A stretch of 64,000 nucleotides of DNA, taken from contig JAFSTA010000164.1 of NCBI GenBank assembly GCA_017450695.1, positions 40,146 through 104,145 on the forward strand. The letters are read 5' to 3'. A program made the translations under genes and the position numbers. This document shows positions 1 to 10,564 of this stretch, piece after piece. The notes under the pieces were generated by a model. The model ran no database searches. It worked only from the letters and a program-made list of their open reading frames with translations, and had not been told where the DNA came from. The stretch comes from Kiritimatiellia bacterium. Lineage in GTDB: Bacteria; Verrucomicrobiota; Kiritimatiellia; RFP12; UBA1067. The first letter of the stretch is position 1. Each line of letters begins with the position of its first letter.

Positions 1-2
1 AC

Positions 3-1139
3 TATGACGAGCCGGAAATGTACCAGAGCCACAACACGGCCCGCCACCTTGCCGTGGCGGAGGACTTGCTGCGTCGCGGTCTCGCCTACAAGGATGACAA
101 GGGCGGGAAGGGCGAGTGCGTGATTTTCCGGATGCCGAAAGAGGGGAAGCTGGAGTACCACGACTTGGTGAAGGGCGACATGCACAAGAAGGCGAAGGAC
201 GTGCAGGATTTCGTGATTGTCCGCACGGACGGTACGCCCGTTTTCCACTTGGCGAATGTGATCGATGACATCGACCAGCGCGTGACGCACATTATCCGCG
301 GCGACGACCATGTGGAGAACACGTTCAAGCACATCGAGTTGTTCAAGGCGATCGGTGCGCCGATTCCCCAGTACGCGCATCTGCCGATGATCGTGAACAA
401 TCAGGGCAAGCCCTATTCGAAGCGCGACGGCGCGGCGTTTGTCGGCGAGTTCCGCGAGCAGGGGTATCTGCCGGAGGCGCTCTTCAACTTCCTGTTGCTG
501 CTCGGCTGGAATCCGGGCGACGACCGAGAGGTGCTGACTCGCCAGGAGATGATCGAATTGTTCTCGCTGGAGAAGTGCGGTTCCAGCGCCTCCCGTTTTG
601 ACATCAAGAAATTGCAGTGGATGAACGGCGAGTATATCCGCCAGACGCCGCGTGAGGAGTTTACAAAAGAGTTTGTCTCGCGTGTTCAGGCGGCGGGCCT
701 TTCGGTTGGGGGAGTCAACCTCGACGGAATCATCGAGCAGATGCAGGTGCGGACGAAATTCTACCGCGACATCCCGTCGAACTGCCGTTACTTCTTCACG
801 GATGATTATCCGTTCGATCCGAAGGGAGTTTCCAAGCGGTTGCAGGGCGACGAGGTTCCGGCTCTCCTCGAAGAAGTTGCCGACGCCTTCGCGGGACTCG
901 ATACGTTCACGCAGGTGACGACGCATGACGTCGTGGCTGGAAAGGCCGCCTCGAAGCAGGTCAACATGGGTGTGCTGATTCACCCGGTCCGCGTTGCGGT
1001 GTCGGGACTGATGGAAGGTCCGGGGCTTTTTGAGATGCTGGAACTGATCGGCAAGGATCGCGTGATTGCCCGACTGCGCCACGTGGCGGCGATTCTCCGC
1101 GATCCTGCGAAACAGTTGCCGACGCTGGAGACGGTATGA
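3..1139 (+). CDS. gltX: Glutamate--tRNA ligase, C-terminal part (5' end outside window)
   Basis: Class I aminoacyl-tRNA synthetase that charges tRNA-Glu with glutamate in the cytoplasm. The reading frame is already open at base 3 (YDEPEMYQSHN), so the ATG at 18 is internal and the N-terminal HIGH half lies upstream of the window. Seen: the GluRS stretch ending in FHLANVIDD, the ATP-binding KMSKS-type loop in the form YSKRDG, and a helical anticodon-binding C-terminus. It ends 53 bp before the GT117 gene on the same strand. The family identification is secure; only the 5' truncation limits it. Confidence 0.95.
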   Translation, partial: YDEPEMYQSHNTARHLAVAEDLLRRGLAYKDDKGGKGECVIFRMPKEGKLEYHDLVKGDMHKKAKDVQDFVIVRTDGTPVFHLANVIDDIDQRVTHIIRGDDHVENTFKHIELFKAIGAPIPQYAHLPMIVNNQGKPYSKRDGAAFVGEFREQGYLPEALFNFLLLLGWNPGDDREVLTRQEMIELFSLEKCGSSASRFDIKKLQWMNGEYIRQTPREEFTKEFVSRVQAAGLSVGGVNLDGIIEQMQVRTKFYRDIPSNCRYFFTDDYPFDPKGVSKRLQGDEVPALLEEVADAFAGLDTFTQVTTHDVVAGKAASKQVNMGVLIHPVRVAVSGLMEGPGLFEMLELIGKDRVIARLRHVAAILRDPAKQLPTLETV

Positions 1140-1192
1140 CTTTCAAATCCGCCGACTACGGACCGGCGGATGGACGAAGATAGGAAACACAC

Positions 1193-4100
1193 ATGATATT
1201 CAGAGACTTTTTCTCGACGGAAACAAAGCCCGGAAGTTTTTTCCGGAAGATTGACTGGAGCGCGTTCGCGACGGCCACGATCGTTTCGTTTCTCGTGTAC
1301 TTCTTGACGTTGGGACCATCCGTCACGCTGGAAGACTGCGGGGAACTGGCGACGGCAGGCGACCACCTGGGGGTGCCGCATCCTCCCGGTTACCCGATCT
1401 GGACGATGTTCGCCTATCTCTTCGCGCGACTCTTCAGTTGGGTCACGTTTCAGGGACAGCCGACACCCGCGTGGGCAATCTCGCTGATGTCCAGCGTGTT
1501 CGGCGCGATTGCCGCCGGTTTCACCGCGATGCTGATCACGCGTTCCGCCTCTGACCTGTTGCGTCACCGGACGGCGGGGCAGGGGACGGATGAACCGGAA
1601 GACGGTCTTGCCTTCACCGAAGTTTTCTGCTGGGCGGGCGGTGTCGCGGGCAGTCTCTGTTTCGCCTTTTCTCCCGTCATGTGGTCGCAGGCCACCATCG
1701 TGGAAGTCTATTCGCTCAACGCCTTCTTCCTGATGTGGATTTTCCTGTTGACCTACCGCTGGATGCGGCAGCCGAGCGACAAGATCCTGTGGCTGACCGC
1801 ATTCGTGTTCGGGCTGGGCTTGACGAACTATCAGGTGCTCCTGTTGGCGATGGCCCCGTTGATTGTCGTGGTCTTCCTGAGCAACATTAAGCTTTTCCGC
1901 GACTTCCTGCTGGTCGGCATCCCGATTGTTTTGACGGCTCATGCGTTGCAGATCGGCGCCGAACAGGCCGCTATTCCCGGAATCTCTGGTCCCGCCTATG
2001 CGAAATTCGCCATTCCGAAAGTTTTGGAAAAGAAGGGATCGATGCTGTATCAAGCGGCGCCCTCCTCGACCCTTCTGATTTTTGCGATTTGCCTGATTGC
2101 GCTTGGCGTCGGGTTTGCCGTCTGGGCGTATCGCAAACGCGGCGCACTGGTGGAGCGTGCCGCGATTGAAAAACGCGCGTCCTCTCTTTCCGTCACGGCA
2201 TCCCAGTCGATGCCCCTGTTGCAGCATGGTACTGAAATCGCATGCGGTCTTGTCGCGGCGGGCGGAGTGTTGTTGCTCGCCGCGGGACTCTTCACGCATG
2301 AACAGACCGTTACCATGCTGAACTATCCCTTGATGAAGCCGGCTGTTTACACCAGTGTTCTGGGGATTGTGGCGTTGATCTCCGCCGCCTGTATCGGCGG
2401 CGCGTTGCAATTCCGCGAGAAGGCGACAGAGGAAAAGACGGTGGTCTGGCTCTCCGTGGCTGTCGCCCTGTCAGCCATTCTGATTATCGTGCTGGGCGCG
2501 TTGCCGAGCGCGAAGATCCCCGACAACTATATGGGGGCCGCTTTTGACTGGGCGTTTCCGTCGATGATCCTGGGCGCGTGTCTCTTGGTTCTGGGGCTGT
2601 TGTCTGCGACCGTGAAGCGCGGGGTCTTCTATGCGATTCCCGTGGCCATGATGCAACTCACCGTCTTCATCCTGTTGAGGAAGGGGGGCATGAACGGATT
2701 GCAGCATCCTTCGACCTGGTGGTTCTGGTGGCCGATCGTCTGGAACTTCTTGATCCTGGGACTCGCCTGGCTGGTCCTGCCGAACGGGAAGACCGTCGCC
2801 CTCACGACGATATTCTCGGAACTCGGCGCGGCGTTTTACGTCTATATGCCGATCGTCTCAGATCTGCGCAACCCTCCGATGAACTGGGGTTACCCCCGCA
2901 CGTGGGAGGGATTCAAGCACGCGATCACGCGCGGACAGTACGAGAAGATCAAGCCGTCGGACATTTTCAATTCCAACCTGCTGAAGCAACTGGGATTCTA
3001 CTTCACGGACTTGCGTGTACAGTTCACGTTGATTTGCGCCGTTCTCGGATTCCTTCCGTTCACACTCTGGAGTTTGCGCTGGAAGGATTCGACGGTGGTC
3101 AAACCCGCACTGCCTATTTCCGACGGCGATGCCGCCAACGGGCAGACATCCTTCCCCGCCGGAAAAACCGGCGTGTTCCCGCGCCAGTTCGTAGGCTTCG
3201 TCTCGCTGGGTGTGAGCGTCATTCTGATGTTCCTCTCCGCCTATCTGCTGTTGCGTCCGGAGCTTACTTCCGAGGTCAAGATTTCCGTGGCCGTTTCCTA
3301 CCTGTTGCACTTCGCGACGTTGGTGTACGGCGTCGCCTGCCTGGCCGTCGGGCATCGGTTCAAGGGCGTCTATGTCGCGGCGATCCTCTATCTCGTCACC
3401 AGCGCGCTGGTTCTCCTCTCCGAGGCGATGGGGGGCGAACCGGTCATGCGGCTTGACAAGATCCTCATTGCGGACATCTTCCTCTTCCTGCTCGTCGGTG
3501 CGGTCACAATCGTCTTCGAGCAGATACGCCAGTTCGTCCAGCGCACGTGGGAGACGCATGATTACTCGGAAAGCATGACCGTGGGTATCACGCTGGCGGG
3601 GATTGCCGCGATGATCTGCCTCTTCCTTGGCAAGGGGCTGCTTGTCGTGCTCGCGAAGGATCCGCTGATGGCTACACTCACCGTCAAGCTGGGGGCGCTG
3701 AGTCTGGCGGTCCTGCTACTGGTAGGTATCTGCGCCGGTGCCTTCTATCTGCGGAAGTTCCTGCAGGAGAAATTCGACTTCCGGTTTGAATCGGACAACA
3801 CGAGCCAGCAATGGTTGATCGCGACGGCGGCGGGCTTCTTCATGATGTCTGTCGTACTGGTCGTCTTGGCGAACGTGAAAGGCGACTTGCAGGACTCCTT
3901 CATCCAGAAGGTGAAGTTCATCAGCTCGCACGGCCTCTTCGCCATCTGGATCGGATACGGCATGGTCTTCGGTCTGGTCATCGCCAACCGCGTGTGGAAT
4001 TGGGTTGTCCGCAGTTTCTTCAGCGGAACGGCCGACATGACGGGGCGGGACTCGGGAGACCGCAAGCAACTGCTCCATATCGGACGCTGCGCGCTTGTCG

Positions 4101-5716
4101 TCTGCGTGCTGCTGGCTTCCGCTATCCCGATCTACGAGAACTACTTCAACAAGTGGATCGCGTTCGCGCTGGGTGGTTCCGAGCAGAACGGGCACGACTA
4201 CGGCTGGCAGTTCGGCAACTACTCGTTGCGCGGTGCCAAGGCGATCACCGAGGAACTGGATGCGGACGAAGAGCCGTTGCCGAATCCGCTCTATCCGAAA
4301 GAGATGGGACCGGGCGCGATCTTCTTCGGCGGTACGGATCCGGGGCGTTTCGTTCCGACCTACATGATCTACTCCGCCGATGTCCGTCCCGATGTCTTCC
4401 TCATCACGCAGAACGCGTTGGCGGACAACACGTACATGGCGGTCGAGCGCGACCTCTACGGCGACAACATCTGGATTCCGACGCCGGAGGAGAGTGCGCA
4501 GGCCTTCCAGATTTATGTCGATGAGGTACAGGCCGGCAAGCGTCCCAAGAACGCCGCGCTGACGATTGAGAACGGGCGTGTCCAGGTCAGCGGCGCGTTG
4601 GGCGTGATGGAAATCAACGGCATCCTCTGCGAGATGATGTTCCGCAAGAACAAGCGCCTGCATGAGTTCTTCGTGGAGGAGAGCTACGTGATCCGGTGGA
4701 TGTATCCGTACCTGACGCCGAACGGACTGGTCATGCGGATCAACCCGGAGAAGTGTGACATTGTTCCGCGCAATGTGATCGACGATCTCGATTTCTGGGA
4801 CTGGTACAGCCGTAAGCTCGTGAAGAGCCCGCAGTTCCGGCGCGACGTTCCCGCGCAGAAGTCGTTCTCCAAACTCCGGAGCGCGATCGCCGGCCTCTAT
4901 GCGGATCACCGGATGTTCCCCGAGGCGGAAAGCGCGTTCCAAGAGGCTCGTTGCCTCTACCCGGTCAGCCCGGAGGCGAACTTCCGGATGATTCAAGAGG
5001 TGCTCCTACCCCAGTCGCGCCATGACGAGGCGATCGACATCCTGCAGGATTACACCAAGCGGGATCCGAACAACGAGCGGGGGAGGGACTTCCTCAAATA
5101 CTTGGTTGATGTCAAGGCGACGATGGCGACGCGCAATCGTTTGGTTTCCAAGTATCAGACGGAAAAGAAGCTCACCGATGCCGAGATGCTTGAACTGGCC
5201 GAGGCGTTCCGCAAGCTGGGGCAGGTCAGGGAGGCGGCTCAGCTGTTGATGCAGCTTGCCTCGCAGCCCGGAAAACAACCGAAAGAGGTGTACGACCTCG
5301 CGATGACCCTCGCGGGAATGCAGCACTATCAGGAGGCAACCACCTTACTGGATCGGGTTCAAGACTACATTCTCCGATTGCAGGCTGATGACCTGTGGCT
5401 TGTGGCGCAGGTCTATTCCTGCGTGAACGACCTGGACAAGATGGCGGAACCGCTGCGCAGGTGCCTTCAGCTGAAACCCACCCACTGGGAGGCATGGATT
5501 ACGATCGCCCAGATCTACAACCAGCGCGGACAGCGTGCGGAGGCGATTTCCGCAGTCGGGCGCGCCCTGACCCACGGACGTGAACAGGCGTGGAAACGTC
5601 TTCAGGAACTCGCGGATCTCCAGCCTGTCGTACAGGCCGTGGTGATGAGAATGCAGCAACATCAGAAAGCGACGGCTGGAGGACTCCAGCAGTTGCCGTT
5701 GGGACCGAGGAAGTGA
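1193..5716 (+). CDS. DUF2723 / GT117-family membrane protein with C-terminal TPR repeats
   Basis: Large (1507 aa) polytopic membrane protein. After a first transmembrane helix (about 26-42) comes the DUF2723 signature: an acidic pair near D48/E51, then PPGYP at 64-68. Many further hydrophobic helices follow to about residue 970. A soluble region follows, and from about 1220 to the end there are helical TPR-like repeats. DUF2723 proteins are classed with GT-C enzymes (GT117), which are expected to move sugars from lipid-linked donors onto exported acceptors; that activity is inference here. The next gene, also GT-C-like, starts on the last bases of this one (GTGA overlap), so the two are probably translationally coupled and may act together in envelope glycosylation. 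Confidence 0.8.
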   Translation: MIFRDFFSTETKPGSFFRKIDWSAFATATIVSFLVYFLTLGPSVTLEDCGELATAGDHLGVPHPPGYPIWTMFAYLFARLFSWVTFQGQPTPAWAISLMSSVFGAIAAGFTAMLITRSASDLLRHRTAGQGTDEPEDGLAFTEVFCWAGGVAGSLCFAFSPVMWSQATIVEVYSLNAFFLMWIFLLTYRWMRQPSDKILWLTAFVFGLGLTNYQVLLLAMAPLIVVVFLSNIKLFRDFLLVGIPIVLTAHALQIGAEQAAIPGISGPAYAKFAIPKVLEKKGSMLYQAAPSSTLLIFAICLIALGVGFAVWAYRKRGALVERAAIEKRASSLSVTASQSMPLLQHGTEIACGLVAAGGVLLLAAGLFTHEQTVTMLNYPLMKPAVYTSVLGIVALISAACIGGALQFREKATEEKTVVWLSVAVALSAILIIVLGALPSAKIPDNYMGAAFDWAFPSMILGACLLVLGLLSATVKRGVFYAIPVAMMQLTVFILLRKGGMNGLQHPSTWWFWWPIVWNFLILGLAWLVLPNGKTVALTTIFSELGAAFYVYMPIVSDLRNPPMNWGYPRTWEGFKHAITRGQYEKIKPSDIFNSNLLKQLGFYFTDLRVQFTLICAVLGFLPFTLWSLRWKDSTVVKPALPISDGDAANGQTSFPAGKTGVFPRQFVGFVSLGVSVILMFLSAYLLLRPELTSEVKISVAVSYLLHFATLVYGVACLAVGHRFKGVYVAAILYLVTSALVLLSEAMGGEPVMRLDKILIADIFLFLLVGAVTIVFEQIRQFVQRTWETHDYSESMTVGITLAGIAAMICLFLGKGLLVVLAKDPLMATLTVKLGALSLAVLLLVGICAGAFYLRKFLQEKFDFRFESDNTSQQWLIATAAGFFMMSVVLVVLANVKGDLQDSFIQKVKFISSHGLFAIWIGYGMVFGLVIANRVWNWVVRSFFSGTADMTGRDSGDRKQLLHIGRCALVVCVLLASAIPIYENYFNKWIAFALGGSEQNGHDYGWQFGNYSLRGAKAITEELDADEEPLPNPLYPKEMGPGAIFFGGTDPGRFVPTYMIYSADVRPDVFLITQNALADNTYMAVERDLYGDNIWIPTPEESAQAFQIYVDEVQAGKRPKNAALTIENGRVQVSGALGVMEINGILCEMMFRKNKRLHEFFVEESYVIRWMYPYLTPNGLVMRINPEKCDIVPRNVIDDLDFWDWYSRKLVKSPQFRRDVPAQKSFSKLRSAIAGLYADHRMFPEAESAFQEARCLYPVSPEANFRMIQEVLLPQSRHDEAIDILQDYTKRDPNNERGRDFLKYLVDVKATMATRNRLVSKYQTEKKLTDAEMLELAEAFRKLGQVREAAQLLMQLASQPGKQPKEVYDLAMTLAGMQHYQEATTLLDRVQDYILRLQADDLWLVAQVYSCVNDLDKMAEPLRRCLQLKPTHWEAWITIAQIYNQRGQRAEAISAVGRALTHGREQAWKRLQELADLQPVVQAVVMRMQQHQKATAGGLQQLPLGPRK

Positions 5717-7275
5717 CGGGGGAAGGAAGTAGAGTTCGGGCTGTAGGCTGGCTTCTCTTCGGGGGACTGGTTTGTCTGGCGCTGGCATTCCGGCTGCCGC
5801 ATCTGCCGGATCGACCGATGCACGGAGACGAGGCGAACCAGGCTGTTCGCGCCGGGATGCTGATGGATCAGGGGGTGTATCACTACGATCCCTCCGACCA
5901 TCACGGTCCGACGCTCTACTATGCCGCGCTGCCGTTCTGCCGTGCGACCGCATCCCGCTTCCCGGAAACGACGGAGTGGAACTTCCGGCTCGTGCCCGTC
6001 TGCTTCGCGGTCTTGACCATGCTCTGGATGTGGTTGCTCGCGAAAGGGCACGATACCGAGGTTGTGCAAGGGGAGACGGATCCCACCGGTCGCCACGTTT
6101 GGCAATGCGGAATCCTCTTCGCCCTTCTCTTCTTCGCCGTCTCCCCCGCGTTCGTGTACTACAATCGCTTCTTCATCCAGGAGTCCTTGCTGGTCTGTTT
6201 CCTGACCGGGATGTTCTGGACGGCGCGGTTGTGGTGCCGCACAAGGCGCGTGGCGGCAGCTGTTGCGTTCGGCGTCTTCGCCGGACTGTGCATGACGACG
6301 AAAGAGACGTTCGTTCTTTCCTTCACGGCCGCGTTTTTGGCGGTCGTGCTGAATCTGCTTCCCCGTTCCGCAAGACCGGGTGATGGGTTCTGGCGGGCGT
6401 TTGGGAAGGCGACCGCCGTCGCTGCCTTGGCGGCAGCTTTCGTATTCGTCTTGTTCTACTCTTCCTTCTTCACGTACTGGCAGGGGGTGAAGGATGCGCT
6501 CTTCTCGACGGTGGGGACCTATTTCCACCGGGCGACGGGGGTACCGGAACACCAGCATCCGTGGTGGTTCTATCTTCAGACGGTATTCTGGTTCAAGTAC
6601 GGGCGCGGTCCGCTTTTCAGCGAAGCGTTCCTGTTCCCGTTCGCGATTTTGGCTGGAATCTACGCCTTCCGTTCGCCACGCCGTTTCGCGTTACGCTTCC
6701 TCCTGTTGTACACGGTGATTCTGACTGTCCTGTACAGCCTGATTCCCTACAAGACGCCTTGGTGCGCGCTCACGTTCCTGCATGGTTGGATTCTTTTGGC
6801 GGGTATCGGAGTGGCGGTTTGTTTCCACACGCGCACAACGGCGGCGGTCGGTATCATACTCGCGCTCGCCTTGGCTAGTTGGCACGGAACGCAATCCGTG
6901 CGGGCCGCTTTCCGTTATTCCGCCGATCCTCGGAATCCCTACGTGTATGCCCACACGGGGGGCGATTGCCTCAGGCTGGTGGAGGAGATTGAACGGTGTG
7001 CGGCGAAAGCGAATGGGTTCGACACGCCGATCGCGTTTGGTGTCCAGCCGTCGGACACGTGGCCGTTGCCGTGGTATCTGCGCCGGTATCGGCATGTCGG
7101 GTACTGGACGAACGCGCAGGAGATCCCGTTGCAGTTTTCCCCGTCGCTTCTCGTGGTGGGGGCGGACCAGGGAGAGATTGCCGCCGCACGATTCGGCGAA
7201 GGAAAGGAATCTTCCTTCTACGGGGTGCGTCCCGGTACACTGGTGATTTTGTTTACGCCAAAGGAGAATGAATGA
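5713..7275 (+). CDS. Agl23-like (TIGR03663-type) GT-C fold membrane protein
   Basis: 520-aa polytopic protein. I chose the GTG at 5713 as start because it overlaps the stop of the preceding gene and has a purine-rich site (GACCGAGGA) just upstream; earlier ATGs would overlap the GT117 gene by over 100 bp. A first TM helix is followed by H37-G-D39-E40, the acidic first-loop motif typical of GT-C glycosyltransferases, then about ten more hydrophobic helices and a soluble C-terminal domain. It resembles the flippase-activity-associated Agl23 family and PMT/ArnT-like enzymes. Substrate unknown. It overlaps ileS downstream by an ATGA junction, so gltX to ileS looks like one transcription unit. Confidence 0.7.
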   Translation: MTGEGSRVRAVGWLLFGGLVCLALAFRLPHLPDRPMHGDEANQAVRAGMLMDQGVYHYDPSDHHGPTLYYAALPFCRATASRFPETTEWNFRLVPVCFAVLTMLWMWLLAKGHDTEVVQGETDPTGRHVWQCGILFALLFFAVSPAFVYYNRFFIQESLLVCFLTGMFWTARLWCRTRRVAAAVAFGVFAGLCMTTKETFVLSFTAAFLAVVLNLLPRSARPGDGFWRAFGKATAVAALAAAFVFVLFYSSFFTYWQGVKDALFSTVGTYFHRATGVPEHQHPWWFYLQTVFWFKYGRGPLFSEAFLFPFAILAGIYAFRSPRRFALRFLLLYTVILTVLYSLIPYKTPWCALTFLHGWILLAGIGVAVCFHTRTTAAVGIILALALASWHGTQSVRAAFRYSADPRNPYVYAHTGGDCLRLVEEIERCAAKANGFDTPIAFGVQPSDTWPLPWYLRRYRHVGYWTNAQEIPLQFSPSLLVVGADQGEIAAARFGEGKESSFYGVRPGTLVILFTPKENE

Positions 7276-10200
7276 TGTTCCATCCTGTTTCAAACAAGAC
7301 TGATTTCCCCGCGATAGAACGCGATATGCTCGCGTTTTGGGAATCGGACCAGACCTTTGAGAAAACGCTCGCGAAAACGGCGGAGAAACCCGATTACGTG
7401 TTTTACGACGGTCCTCCGTTCGCGACCGGTTTGCCGCACTACGGTCATCTGCTGGCGGGGACGATCAAGGACATTGTGCCGCGTTACCAGACCATGCGCG
7501 GGTTCCATGTCGAGCGCCGTTTCGGGTGGGACTGCCACGGGCTGCCGATCGAGGCGCTGGCGCAGGACGCGCTCGGCGTGAGCGGTGCCCCCGCGATCAA
7601 GGCACTTGGTGTGGACGTGTTCAACGAGAAGTGCCGTTCGATGGTCTCGACCTACGTCAACGAATGGAAGAAGACCGTCACGCGCATGGGGCGCTGGGTC
7701 GATTTTGATCATGGGTACAAGACGATGGATCGCGATTTCATGGAGTCCATCTGGTGGGTGTTCAAACAGCTCTGGGATCAGGGGCGCATCTATAAATCCT
7801 ACCGCGTCGTGCCGTATTCCCCGAAGCTCAGCACGCCTCTGGCGAATTCCGAGGCGAGCAGCAACTACAAGGATGTGCAGGACCCGACGATTACCGTCCG
7901 GGCGAAAGTCCTCTCCGGCGCGAAGGCGGAGTGGGGAACGACCTACCTGTTGATCTGGACGACCACACCGTGGACCATCCCGGAGAACCTCGCTATCTGC
8001 GCGGGCGCGGAGATCGACTACGTCGCGGCGAAGGACGTGTCGGATGGGGCCGTCTATATCTTGGCGGAAGCCCGGCTGGAGTCCGTTTTCCACAAGAAGT
8101 CAGAGTACGAGATTGTGGCGCGGATGAAGGGAAACGATCTCCTCGGCTGGACGTATGAACCGATCTTTCCGTTCTTCGCGGACTTTGCGAAGGACGGCTG
8201 TTTCCGCGTCTTGAATGACAACTATGTCAGCACGGGCGACGGTACGGGACTCGTGCATATCGCGCCGGCCTACGGAGAGGACGACTTCCGCGTCTGCAAG
8301 GCGGCGGGTATTGAGGTCATCGCCGATCCTCTGGACGCCTCCTGCGCCTTTACCGAGAAAATCCCGGAGTACCAGGGACGTTTCTGCAAAGATTGCGACA
8401 AGGACATCATCCGCCGCCTGAAAGAGGGTGGCAAGCTGGTCCATCAGTCCACCATCGTCCACAGCTATCCGTTCTGCGAACGCACGGAAGCGCCGCTCAT
8501 CTACCGCGCGATCAACGCGTGGTACGTGAGGGTGGAGGATATGCGCGACGCGATGGTCGCCAACAACGAAGGTGTCCACTGGATGCCCGACTACGTCGGT
8601 ACGCGCCGTTTCGCGAACTGGCTGAAGGACGCCTGCGACTGGAATATCTCGCGGAACCGCTTCTGGGGTTCCTGCATCCCCGTGTGGATTGAGGAAAAGG
8701 ACCCGACGGACTCGACTCCTCCCGAAATGATCTGCGTCGGTTCAATCGCGGAACTGGAAGCTCTTTCCGGCGAAACGGTCAATGACCTGCACAAGCATTT
8801 TGTCGATAAGGTCGTCATCCGCAAGGGCGGCAAGACCTTCCGCAGGACTCCCGAAGTGCTGGACTGCTGGTTTGAATCCGGCTCCATGCCCTACGCGCAG
8901 GATCATTACCCCTTCGCGCAGAAGTCTGGCGTGGACGGCACGCCCCCGCCGCCGCGCTGGGCGGATTTCATCGCCGAAGGCTTGGATCAGACTCGCGGCT
9001 GGTTCTTCTCGCTGATGCGCCTCTCCACCGCCCTGTTCGGAGTCTCCGCGTACAAGAACGTCGTCGTCAACGGCCTTGTCCTGGCGGAAGACGGAAAGAA
9101 GATGTCGAAGCGCCTGCACAACTATCCGGATCCGGTGAATGTGATTGAAGAGTACGGTGCGGATGCGGTGCGTCTCTACATGATCTATTCGCCGGTGGTG
9201 CGTGCGGAAGATCTGCGTTTCTCCGAGTCGGGTGTCAAGCAGGTGTTGCGCGAACTCTTGATCCCGTGGTGGAACGCCTACAGCTTCTTCGTCACATACG
9301 CGAATGTCGATGGTTTCTACGAGACAGAGGTGACGCATCCCAACAGTGCGAACCTGCTCGACCGCTGGATCGTCAGTTCGATGGAGACGCTCGTACACGA
9401 TGTCACGGAAGCGATGGACAATTACGACCTCCAGCGCGCGGTCCGCCCGTTCGTCGCGTTCATCGAGGCGTTGACCAACTGGTACATCCGCCGTTCTCGC
9501 CGTCGTTTCTGGAAGTCGCAGAACGACGCGGACAAGACGGACGCCTACCGCACGTTGCGCTATGTGCTGGTGCAGCTGTGCAAGGTCGCGGCGCCCTTCA
9601 CGCCGTTCATCAGCGAGGCGATCTATCGCAATCTGCGCGGTGCTTCCGATCCCGAATCTGTGCATCTCTGCGATTTCCCGACCGCTGACGCTTCGGCGCG
9701 TGACGAAGAGCTGGAACGCAGCATGGCGCTGGTGCAGCAGATCGTCGGACTGGGGCGGCAGCTCCGCACGGAGAACGATTTGAAAGTTCGCCAGCCTCTT
9801 TCCGCCATCCACCTCGTCTCCGCGAAACTGGACCTCGCGAAGGAACTGGGAGGTGCGTTTGAAGAACTTTTGCTGGACGAGCTCAACATCAAGTCCGCGA
9901 CGTACGGTCGTGATGAGACGGCGTTGGCGGACATCACCGTCAAGGCGGACTTCCGCAAGCTCGGTCCCCGCTTCGGTGCGAAAATGAAGCTCGTCGCCGG
10001 TGCGATCGCGAATCTGGATACTACGCAGATCGTTACGCTGTTGAACGGCGGAACGGTGAAGTTGACGCTCTCCGACGGAAGTGATGCGGAGATCGGGGAA
10101 GGGGATGTCACCTTGCGCCGCGCACCGAAAAACGGGCTGGTTGTCGCTTCGGCAGGAGATGTCGTCATTGCGGTGGAGACGGAGCTGACGCTTCCGCTCG

Positions 10201-10490
10201 TGCAGGAAGGATTGGCGCGTGAATTCGTGAGTCGCGTGCAGAACCTGCGCAAGGAGGCTGATTTCGATGTCGTGCAGCGGATCACCGTGACTGTCGATGG
10301 CGATGCGGAACTTCGCACGGCAGTCGAGAGCTTTGCCGACTACTGCAAAGGTGAGACTCTCGCGGACGAAATTCGCTTTGCGCCGCTTCCCGATATCGAG
10401 GAGGTCGTGTTGAACGGCCATTCCACAAAACTTTCAGTCGCGAAAGTGACCGCGACGCGTGAAGGTTGTCAGGAAGGCAATAGGCAGTAG
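7272..10490 (+). CDS. ileS: Isoleucine--tRNA ligase, HYGH/KMSKR (probable type 2)
   Basis: Charges tRNA-Ile with isoleucine. 1072 aa. The class I signature is HYGH at residues 56-59 and the KMSKS loop is KMSKR at 610-614. A large CP1 editing insertion lies between them, and the anticodon-binding region follows from about 680. The long C-terminal domain and HYGH/KMSKR forms fit the eukaryote-like IleRS type rather than the E. coli-like one; that subtype call is inference. Many type 2 enzymes are naturally insensitive to mupirocin. AAGGAG at 7261-7266 lies 5 bp before the ATG at 7272; the ATG at 7275 is an equally spaced alternative. No promoter is visible, so it is probably co-transcribed with the two upstream membrane-protein genes. 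Confidence 0.93.
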   Translation: MMFHPVSNKTDFPAIERDMLAFWESDQTFEKTLAKTAEKPDYVFYDGPPFATGLPHYGHLLAGTIKDIVPRYQTMRGFHVERRFGWDCHGLPIEALAQDALGVSGAPAIKALGVDVFNEKCRSMVSTYVNEWKKTVTRMGRWVDFDHGYKTMDRDFMESIWWVFKQLWDQGRIYKSYRVVPYSPKLSTPLANSEASSNYKDVQDPTITVRAKVLSGAKAEWGTTYLLIWTTTPWTIPENLAICAGAEIDYVAAKDVSDGAVYILAEARLESVFHKKSEYEIVARMKGNDLLGWTYEPIFPFFADFAKDGCFRVLNDNYVSTGDGTGLVHIAPAYGEDDFRVCKAAGIEVIADPLDASCAFTEKIPEYQGRFCKDCDKDIIRRLKEGGKLVHQSTIVHSYPFCERTEAPLIYRAINAWYVRVEDMRDAMVANNEGVHWMPDYVGTRRFANWLKDACDWNISRNRFWGSCIPVWIEEKDPTDSTPPEMICVGSIAELEALSGETVNDLHKHFVDKVVIRKGGKTFRRTPEVLDCWFESGSMPYAQDHYPFAQKSGVDGTPPPPRWADFIAEGLDQTRGWFFSLMRLSTALFGVSAYKNVVVNGLVLAEDGKKMSKRLHNYPDPVNVIEEYGADAVRLYMIYSPVVRAEDLRFSESGVKQVLRELLIPWWNAYSFFVTYANVDGFYETEVTHPNSANLLDRWIVSSMETLVHDVTEAMDNYDLQRAVRPFVAFIEALTNWYIRRSRRRFWKSQNDADKTDAYRTLRYVLVQLCKVAAPFTPFISEAIYRNLRGASDPESVHLCDFPTADASARDEELERSMALVQQIVGLGRQLRTENDLKVRQPLSAIHLVSAKLDLAKELGGAFEELLLDELNIKSATYGRDETALADITVKADFRKLGPRFGAKMKLVAGAIANLDTTQIVTLLNGGTVKLTLSDGSDAEIGEGDVTLRRAPKNGLVVASAGDVVIAVETELTLPLVQEGLAREFVSRVQNLRKEADFDVVQRITVTVDGDAELRTAVESFADYCKGETLADEIRFAPLPDIEEVVLNGHSTKLSVAKVTATREGCQEGNRQ

Positions 10491-10564
10491 GATTCCATTG
10501 CGTTCTCTTCCATCCTGTACATTCCCGCGCATAGCGAGGGCGGCGGACGAACCAAATAGTCAAG

